Origin: Bacteroides sp.
GTDB taxonomy: Bacteria; Bacteroidota; Bacteroidia; Bacteroidales; Bacteroidaceae
DNA: 46,387 nt
Direction of reading: 5' to 3'
Assembly (NCBI GenBank): GCA_021202275.1
Contig: JAJQDI010000025.1
Coordinates: forward strand, 72,112 to 118,498
Shown here one piece after another: positions 37,832 to 46,380 of the stretch (position 1 is its first letter; each line of letters opens with the position of its first letter). The position numbers and the translations under genes were made by a program. A model generated the notes under the pieces. That model had not been told where the DNA came from, ran no database searches, and worked only from the letters and a program-made list of their open reading frames with translations.

Positions 37832-38452
37832 TTAGTTTTCTAGTATTTTAATAATTTTCGCAGGCACTCCTGCAACCAGAGAATGCGAAGGAACATCTTT
37901 CGTCACTACTGAATTAGCTGCGATAATCGCACTACGACCAATGCAGACTCCAGACACAATAGAGGCCTTTTCACCAATCCATACATTATCTTCAACAACA
38001 ACAGCTCCCTTCGAATACAAAGGACGTTTATGTGGCGGTAATTCTAAATCAGTAGGTGAAAAGGATCCATGAGCATTGTCTGTTATAAGAATATTTTTAC
38101 CACAACGAACATGATTACCTATAATTATTTTATTGATAGCTGTTATATGGGTACCGTCACCAATGGAACAATCATCACCAATGAAAATCTCAGGGGTATA
38201 ATTTCCGCCATTATATCTCTCCCAAGCAGTTAAATGTACATTTTTCCTTATAATAGTTCCATCACCAATAGTTATACACTTCCCTCCCCTTAATAAGATA
38301 GTAGGCATTACACGGGATTTGCCAAAAGATTTAAATTCTTTATATAACCAGCCTGTATATAAATATATTCTTACTATATTTATTTTTTGACATATAAAAT
38401 AGGGGCATATAAAAGAAAAACATTTACCAATTAAAAACAGGAAACTTTTCAT
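37832..38452 (-). CDS. Left-handed beta-helix acyltransferase (WcaF/Maa-like)
   Basis: 206 aa. After a short hydrophobic N terminus come hexapeptide repeats: CITIGDGTIIRKNVHL, IFIGDDCSIGDGTHI, IIGNHVRCGKNILI, VVVEDNVWIGEKASIVSGV and CIGRSAIIAANSVVTKDV, ending with the standard SLVAGVPAKIIK. His in ITDNAHGSF is the likely catalytic base. It transfers an acetyl or similar group to a sugar of the locus B repeat unit. Confidence 0.92.
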   Translation of the reverse strand: MKSFLFLIGKCFSFICPYFICQKINIVRIYLYTGWLYKEFKSFGKSRVMPTILLRGGKCITIGDGTIIRKNVHLTAWERYNGGNYTPEIFIGDDCSIGDGTHITAINKIIIGNHVRCGKNILITDNAHGSFSPTDLELPPHKRPLYSKGAVVVEDNVWIGEKASIVSGVCIGRSAIIAANSVVTKDVPSHSLVAGVPAKIIKILEN

Positions 38453-38486
38453 CTACTATAATTTTAATACAGACATTTTGGCTACA

Positions 38487-39999
38487 TTACTTTTTTATAA
38501 CCAAAGATAAAAACATACTTTTTTCTTCTTTGGTAAGCCCTAAAATATAGGCCCAAAAAGAGATGATCAAAATTGATAAAACAGTAATTATTAAAATTTT
38601 AGTAATTCCTGGCATAAACAAATCAAGAACAAAGATCATAGGAATTACAGATAATAAAATAATCAACACAGAAGGCAGAATAAACAATTTAATATAGTCA
38701 GCAATAGAAAATGTAACAGTTCTTTTTAATATCCAAATCCGTAATATATGAGCTATAGCAAATACAATTATAGAGACATAAAAAGCAACTTCAGGAGGAT
38801 AATTAAATTTAAAAAAGAAATAAATCAAGGGCAAGCTAATTAAAGTAAATCCGTCAACAACACCGTGATAAATTTTAACATTTTTAGCAGCTTGTACAAT
38901 CACTGTTATGGGATCACTCATACAGATCAGCATGGCGTTGATTAAGATTAATTGGGCGAATGATATCATATATTCTCCTACGGTTCCTAACCATAATTCT
39001 AAAATATCTTCTATCTGCAGTATTAATGGTAGAACTATAATAAAAAGAAGGAAGAATTGAAATTTACTACTCAAATAAAATAATTTCCACATATAAACAT
39101 ACTCTTTCTCCGCATAACTTTTAATTATAGCAGGACGAACAGCTGTAAAGAAATTACTTGAGAAACTTTGGACAACTGTTCCTACTTGTCTCCCAACCGA
39201 ATATGCAGCATTAGCCAAAGGCCCAAAAAACATATTTAATAAAATATTTATCCCCTGATTATTAGATGCTCCGGCAAGAGTACCAAAAAGCGTCCATGAA
39301 GAATAAGAAAATATAGATTTAAACAATTCCTTATCCCATTTAAACTCTAATCGCGTCTCCATGTACTTCTTCTTACAAATTATTCTATAGATACTACACA
39401 CGATCATACTAACAAGGAAAGTTAGAACAGCATATAATTTCAGTTTATCTACGGAAAAGAATACAAGAATATATACAATAAATAATTTCAATAGCACCTC
39501 AATAATACTTGTATAAGCATAGACCTTCATATTTTCCCGCGCAATAATCAATGCATTATAAGGGCTAGTCAATATAGTTATAACAAAAGAAAGAAGTGAA
39601 AATTGATAAATCCAATTTGCAGCCGACATGCGATCTGACGGAATCACCATTTTATTATTCAGAAACCATATGCCAACTGTTTCTGCTATAATCAAAATAA
39701 TTATAGAAATTCCAACATGTACAAAAAAGTGTACTAAAAGTAAGCTTGAGTTTTTCATAGTTTTTCTTTCCCAGTTCATACGAAAAGAATCTCTGAGATG
39801 CAGACGTTATTGTTTGAGATAGAAATGAAAGTAGTAATACAATACCTCCTACTGCAGTATAAATACCACAGTCTGTGACTCCCAGGACATTTATAACAAC
39901 CCGCACCGTATATAGAGATACAAGCATTATTAAAATCATCCTGAAATATAGAAATAATGTATTCTTTGCTATTCTTTGATTATTTTCAGAATAAGACAT
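38487..39999 (-). pseudogene. wzx: Repeat-unit flippase, Wzx, frameshifted at T6
   Basis: About 503 aa if repaired. The first frame (from the ATG at 39999) encodes AKNTLFLYFRMILIMLVSLYT, GIYTAVGGIVLLLSF and TSASQRFFSYELGKKN, typical of MOP-family capsule flippases. It leaves frame at T6 on the minus strand (39723-39728); with T5 it reads STLFVHVGISIIILI and joins the second open frame, which contributes the remaining 11 or so helices down to 38487. The long second frame is intact. Extremely AT-rich (14 G+C of 60 at 38581-38640). It should export the locus B repeat unit; if the frameshift is real the locus would be non-functional. Confidence 0.87.
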
Positions 40000-40197
40000 A
40001 TAGATGAATCAAGATCTTACGGAAAGAAATTAAGAAATGAGAAATCAGATGAAAAGAATAATATTTCACCTAAATTTAAACTTAATAATATTTACCAAAT
40101 AGTTTTTCATTTTTAGACTAATAAAATCATTCTCTACACTGTAGATTTTCTTATAAAAGAATGACGAATATGTTAAAAGCATAAGTTAAAAACAGTG

Positions 40198-41082
40198 TTA
40201 GTTATATAGCTCTTCAATCACTTTCAATAGATATTGGCCATATTGATTTTTTATCATAGGCTGAGCTATTTGTTTCATTTTATCCGGTGTAATCCATTTC
40301 TGCCGCAACGCAATTCCTTCCAGACAAGCGATCTTCAGCCCCTGGCGTTTCTCTATCACTTCGATAAAAGTAGAAGCTTCACTTAATGAATCATGTGTTC
40401 CGGTATCTAACCAGGCAAATCCACGTCCCAATAATTTAACTTTTAAATCTCCCTTTTCCAGAAATTCCTGATTCACGGTTGTTATCTCTAACTCTCCTCT
40501 CTCAGAGGGTTTAATACTTTTCGCTATGTCTACTACTTTATTGGGATAGAAGTACAATCCGACAACCGCGTAGTTTGATTTTGGTTTTTGGGGTTTTTCT
40601 TCTATACTCAAAACATTTCCTTCCTGATCAAACTCAGCTACACCATATCGTTCCGGATCACTTACCCAGTATCCGAAAACTGTAGCTTTATTTTCTTGCT
40701 CAGCCAGGCCTACAGCGTTTTTCAACATAGATGTAAATCCTTGTCCATAGAATATATTATCTCCTAAAACCAGGCAAACGGAATCATCTCCAATAAACTT
40801 CTCACCAATGATAAATGCCTGTGCCAATCCATCCGGAGAAGGCTGTTCGGCATATTCAAACCGTATACCAAAATCAGATCCATCTCCCAGCAAACGCTGG
40901 AAAGCGGGAAGATTATAGGGAGTAGAAATAACCAGTATCTCCCGGATACCTGCCAGCATCAATACTGAGATTGGATAATAGATCATAGGTTTATCAAAAA
41001 CGGGTAACAGCTGTTTGCTTACTCCCTTGGTAATAGGATAAAGACGGGTTCCGGACCCCCCAGCCAATACAATGCCTTTCAT
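40198..41082 (-). CDS. rmlA: Glucose-1-phosphate thymidylyltransferase, locus B copy
   Basis: 294 aa RmlA with [59 protein letters not shown] and [12 protein letters not shown]. It is closely related to the locus A copy along its whole length, so the pair could recombine. G+C here is higher (28 of 60 at 40801-40860) than in the wzx-wzy part that follows. Makes dTDP-glucose; rmlB is not in the window. Confidence 0.96.
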   Translation of the reverse strand: MKGIVLAGGSGTRLYPITKGVSKQLLPVFDKPMIYYPISVLMLAGIREILVISTPYNLPAFQRLLGDGSDFGIRFEYAEQPSPDGLAQAFIIGEKFIGDDSVCLVLGDNIFYGQGFTSMLKNAVGLAEQENKATVFGYWVSDPERYGVAEFDQEGNVLSIEEKPQKPKSNYAVVGLYFYPNKVVDIAKSIKPSERGELEITTVNQEFLEKGDLKVKLLGRGFAWLDTGTHDSLSEASTFIEVIEKRQGLKIACLEGIALRQKWITPDKMKQIAQPMIKNQYGQYLLKVIEELYN

Positions 41083-41103
41083 AAAATTTGTATCAGATTA
41101 CAA

Positions 41104-41562
41104 TTAATTAATTTTACATTCTACTATCTCCTGATAAAGTGAAAGTAATTTCTTTCTATCATCAATTTGGTATTGTTGCGTGTTATTATGTAGCAAATGA
41201 TATGCTTCTTCAACCAACGTATTGTCTCTCAATTGCTCATAACAGTAAAGTAGCAACTTGCATCTGATGGAAAGAGAAAAATCGGATACAAATATTTTAT
41301 TACAACGATCCAATATGACCTGGATCTTTTCCTCCTTATCTTCTAATTGATAAGCAATGACGGAGTATACCATTATCAACGACAGGCACACCTGTGCCTC
41401 CTGTTCTATATCCTCGCTTTGTAGCAGGAACAACAGGTCTGCTTTTTCCCGGATTTCCTGATTGAGTCGGCGGAATTGGTCTATATATACCACCTCCCCA
41501 TCTTCACCCAGATGTAGCAATTCATCAGTAAGAGCTTGTAGCTCTTCCGCTTGTTTGATCAT
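41104..41562 (-). CDS. upxZ: UpxZ family inhibitor of non-cognate capsule transcription, locus B
   Basis: 152 aa helical acidic protein following upxY by 66 bp. It shares pattern with the locus A copy (EQEAQVCLSLIMVYSVIAYQ and the KEEKIQVIL and CKLLLYCYEQL stretches). It is predicted to block UpxY proteins of other loci, including the upxY at 24702-25220, giving hierarchical expression. Confidence 0.87.
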   Translation of the reverse strand: MIKQAEELQALTDELLHLGEDGEVVYIDQFRRLNQEIREKADLLFLLQSEDIEQEAQVCLSLIMVYSVIAYQLEDKEEKIQVILDRCNKIFVSDFSLSIRCKLLLYCYEQLRDNTLVEEAYHLLHNNTQQYQIDDRKKLLSLYQEIVECKIN

Positions 41563-41628
41563 ATACAGTGGTGTTATTATACCTCGGAAAGAGGCTAATA
41601 TTCATTTTGAAGAAAAATAAAGAGAATC

Positions 41629-42141
41629 TTATTTATTTCGTCGTATGTAACTGATGGGAATATTTACCAGTGCACATCCTAATTCGTTGAGCCGAACAAC
41701 GATGCAATAATGTTTGTTGTATTTTACCAATTCGCCCTGTATGCCTTGCATACTTCCTTTGACAATAGTGACAGGGGTACCGGTAGGGATCGTCTCTGCT
41801 ACTACCTGAATCTGCTCTCCGGAGAGATCGGTCATAAAGCGGAAATCTTCCATTTGTTTGTCGGGAATGACAACAGGAGTAGTTGTCTCTCTATGGGAGA
41901 AAAAGCGATATACATTAGGGAACTGTTCAATAGCAGGAATTTCATCAGAATAGATATAAACAAAAACCAAACCACTGATCAATGGTCTATCCATAGAAAT
42001 GCGTTTTCCTTTATATTCCCGATAAACGGTATGGATGGGTAGATAACAAGTGTATCCCTCGTTCTTTAAAAGAGATTCAACTTTGATTTCTGTATTATGC
42101 CGTACATACAGGACGTACCATTTCTTCGTCTGATGCTCCAT
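41629..42141 (-). CDS. upxY: UpxY family transcription antiterminator (NusG-like), locus B
   Basis: 170 aa. NusG N-terminal domain (KKWYVLYVRHNTEIKVESLL; RPLISGLVFVYI), the UpxY stretch VIPDKQMEDFRFMTDLSGEQ and the KOW-like TGTPVTIVKGSMQGIQGEL. It is the first gene of locus B, behind a leader of about 235 nt and a consensus promoter, and should promote transcription through the terminators of its own locus. It differs considerably from the locus A UpxY in the N-terminal domain, which is thought to confer locus specificity. Confidence 0.95.
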   Translation of the reverse strand: MEHQTKKWYVLYVRHNTEIKVESLLKNEGYTCYLPIHTVYREYKGKRISMDRPLISGLVFVYIYSDEIPAIEQFPNVYRFFSHRETTTPVVIPDKQMEDFRFMTDLSGEQIQVVAETIPTGTPVTIVKGSMQGIQGELVKYNKHYCIVVRLNELGCALVNIPISYIRRNK

Positions 42142-42376
42142 TGCTAAATAGTAAGTGTAACAGTTAGCGCGGCAGCACCATTATAGTTAATATCCGTTAA
42201 CTCAAAATCAACATTCACCTGTGTTTGAGCTCTTTACAAACGATCATTTATAACAACTATTGTATAGCTCCGCCATTCGTGACCAGATATTCATTCCAGA
42301 TCACAAAATTAAAAACAGACCTGTCCAGACCAATCTTTTCAGATAATAACCAGAATCTGCCGATGTTTATTGGTTG

Positions 42377-42407
42377 CAAAGGTAAAACCAATAATCTAAA
42401 TAGCAAA
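42377..42407 (-). promoter_or_regulatory. Consensus Bacteroides promoter of capsule locus B
   Basis: On the minus strand, TTTG (42407-42404), a 19-bp spacer and TACCTTTG (42384-42377): an exact match to the Bacteroides sigma-ABfr consensus TTTG-N19..21-TAnnTTTG. It points at upxY, 236 bp downstream. Confidence 0.85.
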
Positions 42408-42716
42408 ACTTTTGAGAGACAAAATAAAAGAGGAAAAACCTATTTAAAGCCTTACATTATTGATCTTCGGTTTAAGGCTCAGATGGATATCTGCATTGTA
42501 CTCCGAAACGGATTTTAATCAGGAATATACCGTAATGATGGTGTATATCGAAACTATCCAAACTTTTCAAAGATATAATTTATTTTTTATTTTTACTATT
42601 ATTTCTTTGAAATCAGAAAGCATAATCTCTCTAAACGGTGAGGTTTAATTAATAAAAATCAGATAAAAAGCTTCTCATTCTTTGAATACCTTTGTCCCGT
42701 TACGGCAAAGAATTGA

Positions 42717-42866
42717 TTTCACTACTACTTATAGATGGTTTCACTACCGGATAATTGAATTAGGCTACTGAATAATTCGGTTTCATTACGACTTATATAT
42801 AGACTCATTACCAGATAATTTGCTTAAGCGACTGAATAGTCTGGTTTCATTACCAGATAATGGAAT
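42717..42866. repeat. 64-bp imperfect tandem repeat, two units and a partial third
   Basis: Unit 1 is 42717-42780, unit 2 42781-42844, and a partial unit 42845-42866. Each full unit runs from TTTCAyTAC through CATTACCAGATAATT- or ACTACCGGATAATT-like words to GACTGAATA. It lies between the HU terminator and the locus B promoter. The long units without spacers exclude a CRISPR. Confidence 0.75.
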
Positions 42867-42886
42867 AGACAGAAAGACAAAAGAAT

Positions 42887-42920
42887 AAAAAAACCGGAGA
42901 CATACGTTGTATGCTGCGGT
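42887..42920 (-). terminator. Terminator of the HU gene
   Basis: On the minus strand, ACCG-CAG-CATAC-AAC-GTATG-TCTC-CGGT forms a two-part stem and is followed by seven T (42893-42887). It lies 29 bp after the HU stop. Confidence 0.65.
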
Positions 42921-42948
42921 CTTCTATATTCATGGAGTTCAGGAAGTA

Positions 42949-43439
42949 CTATCCTAACATCCCTGTTTCATCATCTCCTCCATTATTTTTATTGTTGTTC
43001 CTATCAGGAAGATATACTCCCGACATTCTCCTTATGTACACTTCGAGTTCGATAAAATCAATCTTATTATCGGCACGGCATGCATTCACATTCAAACGGA
43101 TGTTTTTAGAGGCCCTGAAGTTGATACGGATCGATTTAATGTTTCTGGCCGTACACTCTTCTTTTGTATCAGCACCTTCCATCTGGGCCGATAAGCTAAA
43201 AACTCCAATTTTTTTCAGATTGACAGAGTGTCCGCTATACAAAGATATGCGTAATACATCTAAAAAGTGGGTTATGACACTCTGCATATCTCCTTTAGAA
43301 AAAGAACTCAATTCTTTGATCTGGTTGGCAATACAGACCTGACTCACACTTTTTTCAAGGGTTACCAACTGCGGATAATACTTCTTTGCATCCCGATTGA
43401 TTGGATTTTTTTCAATGCTATTTTGTAAATTACTGCCAT
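42949..43439 (-). CDS. HU-HIG family DNA-binding protein (histone-like), frameshift near the start
   Basis: About 163 aa if repaired. The central part (NRDAKKYYPQLVTLEKSVS, then SKGDMQSVITHFLDVLRISL and GHSVNLKKIGVFSLSAQ) matches the HU-HIG form of HU/IHF proteins common in Bacteroidales, with the beta-arm replaced by a longer segment and a short Gly/Asn/Asp-rich tail. The natural start is ATG at 43439 (AVIYKIALKK); the minus strand has A7 at 43412-43406, and A8 would join it to the main frame as KKNPINRDAKK. Without repair only a TTG start at 43449 opens the long frame, with a leader unlike the family. Such proteins often sit beside capsule loci; a role in promoter architecture is possible. 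Confidence 0.85.
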
Positions 43440-43492
43440 TGTTTTTCAAATTAAGTTTTTAATCCCAAAGAGGTTCCGGAACTCTTGTGATG

Positions 43493-43500
43493 CAAAGATA
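43493..43500 (-). promoter_or_regulatory. -7 element upstream of the HU gene
   Basis: TATCTTTG on the minus strand matches TAnnTTTG, 54 bp before the ATG at 43439. A -33 TTTG at 19-21 bp is not seen (only TTG at a 16-17 bp spacing). Confidence 0.4.
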
Positions 43501-43841
43501 CGTACTGCGAATGGAGCAAGATCGACTATTGTACACTTTTGTACATTTAAGTTGTAAAAACTACAAAAACCTGCAAATACTAACCCCCAAAATACAGATA
43601 TATTTTGTAATAGAAAGTAGCTTTTACAGCAGATTCCTCACATTCGGGAATATTATGATAAGCCTAAATAAAGATGGAATCAATATGTAAACAGGTTATT
43701 AATCATCTTCTGTTGTAATCTTCCATTAAATCTACGTGAATATGAAATAAATTCCGGTTTTATTTCCAACAAACACTCCTGGCAATGTTTTTCGTTCAGA
43801 GAAAAATCAAACTTGGGAGATTATTTCTGAAAAGAAAGATT

Positions 43842-43849
43842 TACCTTTG
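43842..43849 (+). promoter_or_regulatory. -7 element upstream of the DUF4494 gene
   Basis: TACCTTTG followed by C is a full -7 match, 89 bp before the ATG. The -33 half is not evident. Confidence 0.45.
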
Positions 43850-43938
43850 CCTGAACAACAGGAAACCTGTCAGTAGTATATACATTTATACAGGTATCTG
43901 TTTATTATCAACAAATTATAATCTATAAAAACAATTGA

Positions 43939-44403
43939 ATGATGATGCATACGTGGTTTGAATGTAAAATACGTTACGATAAAACGATGGAGAATGGAAT
44001 GAATAAGAAAGTGACCGAACCGTATCTGGTAGATGCGCTCAGCTTCACTGAAGCAGAAGCAAGGATCATTGAGGAGATTACTCTGTTCATTTCGGGAGAG
44101 TTTACCGTATCAGACATAAAAAGAGCCAATTATAGCGAACTGTTTTTCAGTGAGGAAGAATCAGCTGACCGTTGGTTTAAATGTAAGATCCTTTTTATCA
44201 CATTAGATGAAAAAAGCGGCGCGGAAAAGAGGACAGCTACACAGGTGCTCGTACAGGCAGCTGATCTACGTGACGCGGTACGGAAATTAGACGAGGGAAT
44301 GAAGGGTACAATGGCCGACTATCAGATCGCTTCGGTAACAGAGACTCCGATCATGGATGTCTATCCGTTCCAGAGTGAGCCCAATGACAAACCGGAGGTA
44401 TAA
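43939..44403 (+). CDS. DUF4494 family protein
   Basis: 154 aa soluble protein with the DUF4494 pattern: WFECKIRYDKTMENG near the start, KKVTEPYLVDALSFTEAEARI, FKCKILFITLDEKSGAEKRT and an ending with TPIMDVYPF. Function unknown; the family is restricted to Bacteroidetes and may bind DNA or protein partners. Three consecutive in-frame Met codons (43939, 43942 and 43945, the last after a third ATG) make the start uncertain by two codons. It is 1 bp from the YggS gene, so the two are co-transcribed. Confidence 0.92.
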   Translation: MMMHTWFECKIRYDKTMENGMNKKVTEPYLVDALSFTEAEARIIEEITLFISGEFTVSDIKRANYSELFFSEEESADRWFKCKILFITLDEKSGAEKRTATQVLVQAADLRDAVRKLDEGMKGTMADYQIASVTETPIMDVYPFQSEPNDKPEV

Positions 44404-44404
44404 C

Positions 44405-45070
44405 ATGAGTATCGGGGATCGCATCCGGGAGATCCGGGCCACTCTTCCCAATGGAGTACGATTGGTAGCTGTTTCCAAATTCCATCCGTCAGAAGCTATT
44501 ATGGAGGCTTATGAAGCAGGCCAACGGATCTTCGGCGAAAGCCGGGTGCAGGAATTGACAGATAAGCAACAGAATCTGCCCGGAGACATTGAATGGCATT
44601 TCATCGGACATCTCCAGACGAATAAGATCAAATACATTGCACCTTTTGTCTCTCTTATCCACGGAGTGGATTCTTACAAACTATTGAAAGAGATCCATAG
44701 ACAGGCTACCAAAGCAAATCGTATATTGGATTGTCTGTTGCAACTCCATATCGCGGAGGAAGAGACAAAATTCGGTTTCAGTTTTGAGGAATGCAAGCAA
44801 ATGTTGAATCAAAGGGAGTGGAAAACACTCTCCTCCATTCGTATATGCGGACTGATGGGAATGGCCACTTTCACAGACGATGAGCAACAGATCCGGAAAG
44901 AATTTCACAGTCTGGCTGATTTTTATACGGAGATAAAAGGGGCTTTTTTCGAAGATCGGCCCGAATTCCGGGAGTTATCTATCGGAATGTCTGATGATTA
45001 TCCATTGGCTATTGAATCAGGAAACACTCTCATACGGGTGGGAAGCCGTATATTTGGAGAAAGAACTTAA
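44405..45070 (+). CDS. yggS: YggS/PROSC family pyridoxal-phosphate homeostasis protein
   Basis: 221 aa. The ATG at 44405 is chosen because SIGDRIREIRATLP is the usual start and it lies right after the DUF4494 stop; an in-frame ATG at 44357 lies inside DUF4494. The PLP lysine is in VRLVAVSKFHP; FGESRVQEL, WHFIGHLQTNK, GFSFEE, LMGMATFTDDE, LSIGMSDDYPLAIESG and VRVGSRIFGER-type motifs follow. It is a single-domain PLP-binding protein that buffers PLP and affects amino-acid balance; no enzyme activity is known. Confidence 0.96.
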   Translation: MSIGDRIREIRATLPNGVRLVAVSKFHPSEAIMEAYEAGQRIFGESRVQELTDKQQNLPGDIEWHFIGHLQTNKIKYIAPFVSLIHGVDSYKLLKEIHRQATKANRILDCLLQLHIAEEETKFGFSFEECKQMLNQREWKTLSSIRICGLMGMATFTDDEQQIRKEFHSLADFYTEIKGAFFEDRPEFRELSIGMSDDYPLAIESGNTLIRVGSRIFGERT

Positions 45071-45088
45071 AGATTTACGATTTACTGA

Positions 45089-45128
45089 ACCAACGGTCGA
45101 CGAAGTCAACCAACAGTCAGCGAAGCTA
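45089..45128. repeat. Two tandem 20-bp imperfect repeats
   Basis: CCAACGGTCGACGAAGTCAA is followed directly by CCAACAGTCAGCGAAGCTAA, 15 of 20 positions equal. It lies just after yggS; significance unknown. Confidence 0.5.
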
Positions 45129-45284
45129 ATTCCTTTTTACGATTGAAGTTACTTTCGATAGAGGTAATACATGAGGATGATCTTAATCATATCAGATGTA
45201 GAAAAGGATAATAACATCTTCATAGGATATAAGCCTTATATATCGTTAGCTTGGACTATGTTTGTCAAACAAATATACAAATTA

Positions 45285-45316
45285 TTTGGTTTATTAAATC
45301 GTACGTCGTATATTCG
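45285..45316 (+). promoter_or_regulatory. Promoter of the dihydroorotate-dehydrogenase-like gene
   Basis: TTTG (45285-45288), 20 bp spacer, TATATTCG (45309-45316): full -33 and seven of eight -7 positions of the Bacteroides consensus. It lies 21 bp before the ATG at 45338. Confidence 0.6.
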
Positions 45317-45337
45317 TATACACTAACCTAATATAGT

Positions 45338-46321
45338 ATGATAGATATAACTACACAATTTGCAGGCTTGCAACTGAAGAATCCCATTATCATCAGTAGC
45401 TCAGGATTGACAAACAGCGCGGAAAAGAATCAAAAGCTGGCAGAAGCCGGAGCGGGAGCCATTGTACTGAAATCTCTTTTCGAAGAACAGATTGTTCTGG
45501 AGATCGAAAAAGTGATCGATATGGTCTATTATCCGGAAGGAGTGGAATATTTAGAAGGATACATACGTGAACATGCTCTTAGTGAGTACCTGAATCTGAT
45601 CCGTGACAGTAAAGCTGTATGCGACATACCAGTGATCGCCAGTATCAACTGCCATACGAATAATACCTGGACAGAGTTTGCTACCCACATTGAGAAAGCA
45701 GGAGCGGACGCGTTAGAGATCAATATATTGAGTCTACCTTCAATAGGCAATTATGAATATAGTTCCTTTGAACAGCTTCATATTGATATTTTGAGAGAGA
45801 TCAAACAGAGTATCGGAATACCGGTAATTATGAAGTTAGGAAGCAACTTCACCAATCCTGTGGCATTGATCGAACAGTTATATGCCAATGGTGCGGCAGC
45901 AGTGGTACTATTTAATCGTTTTTATCCGGTGGACATTGATATAGAACACCTGACACATACAACAGGCGGTGTATTGAGCCATCCGGCTGATCTCTCAGAC
46001 TCATTGCGTTGGGTAGGGATTGCTTCCTCTGTAGTGAATAAGATGGATTATGTCGTATCGGGTGGAGTGCACGCACCAGCCGACGTAGCCAAAGCTTTAT
46101 TGGCAGGAGCTTCTGCCGTAGAGATATGCAGTACCATTTATCACCACGGCAATACATATATAGAAGAGATGCTCACTTTCCTGAAAGAATGGATGAAAAG
46201 ACACGGGTTCACCCATATTACACAATTCAATAGGACTCTCAATAGCAAAGACGTAAGAGGAATAAATATGTTCGAACGTACTCAGTTCCTGAAATATTTC
46301 AGTAGTGGGACTCCTACCTAA
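45338..46321 (+). CDS. Dihydroorotate dehydrogenase-like protein
   Basis: 327 aa TIM-barrel flavoprotein related to class 1 PyrD. Features are FAGLQLKNPIIISSSGLTNS, AGAGAIVLKSLFEEQI (flavin/substrate Lys), IASINCHTNNTW, GADALEINILS, IPVIMKLGSNFTNP, VVLFNRFYP and VVSGGVHAPADVAKALLAGA (FMN phosphate loop). The class 1 active-site Cys loop is not obvious, and this subfamily is annotated only as dihydroorotate dehydrogenase-like, so pyrimidine synthesis is not assured. It has its own promoter and terminator. Confidence 0.92.
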   Translation: MIDITTQFAGLQLKNPIIISSSGLTNSAEKNQKLAEAGAGAIVLKSLFEEQIVLEIEKVIDMVYYPEGVEYLEGYIREHALSEYLNLIRDSKAVCDIPVIASINCHTNNTWTEFATHIEKAGADALEINILSLPSIGNYEYSSFEQLHIDILREIKQSIGIPVIMKLGSNFTNPVALIEQLYANGAAAVVLFNRFYPVDIDIEHLTHTTGGVLSHPADLSDSLRWVGIASSVVNKMDYVVSGGVHAPADVAKALLAGASAVEICSTIYHHGNTYIEEMLTFLKEWMKRHGFTHITQFNRTLNSKDVRGINMFERTQFLKYFSSGTPT

Positions 46322-46335
46322 GAGGAAATGTATTA

Positions 46336-46380
46336 TACAAGCAGGCCCCTGCCGGTAACATCGGCAGGGGCCTGCTTGTA
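46336..46380 (+). terminator. Long GC-rich hairpin after the DHOD-like gene
   Basis: A perfect 19-bp stem, TACAAGCAGGCCCCTGCCG and its complement, around a 7-nt loop, 15 bp after the stop. The T tract is poor (TATATA), so it may end transcription in both directions or protect the 3' end. Confidence 0.75.

Larger units (their letters stand above)
42142..42948. other. Leader, promoter and repeat region upstream of capsule locus B
   Basis: This 807-bp stretch between upxY and the HU gene holds the upxY leader (with a small AGTTAA/TTAACT hairpin at 42185-42202), the promoter at 42377-42407 and an inverted repeat AGCCTTA/TAAGGCT (about 42448-42479). Beyond these lie a 64-bp tandem repeat (42717-42866) and the HU terminator. 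Plus-strand ORFs in it look accidental. Confidence 0.6.
43440..43938. other. Divergent intergenic region between HU and DUF4494 genes
   Basis: This 499-bp region holds one -7 promoter element for each divergent gene (listed separately). No gene is supported; a plus-strand ORF of 67 codons at 43487-43690 lacks family features. Confidence 0.5.

Noticed and set aside
42185..42480. Invertible promoter for locus B
   Set aside because: I looked for long inverted repeats on both sides of 42377-42407 and found only short, unmatched hairpins.
42225..42648. Plus-strand ORFs of 97 and 62 codons upstream of locus B
   Set aside because: Low-complexity AT-rich translation without family features, overlapping the consensus minus-strand promoter at 42377-42407.
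42717..42866. CRISPR array
   Set aside because: Repeat units are 64 bp, directly adjacent and diverged, without unique spacers, and no cas genes are in the window.
43487..43690. 67-codon plus-strand ORF between HU and DUF4494
   Set aside because: Overlaps the HU -7 element and shows no domain or membrane pattern; likely chance.
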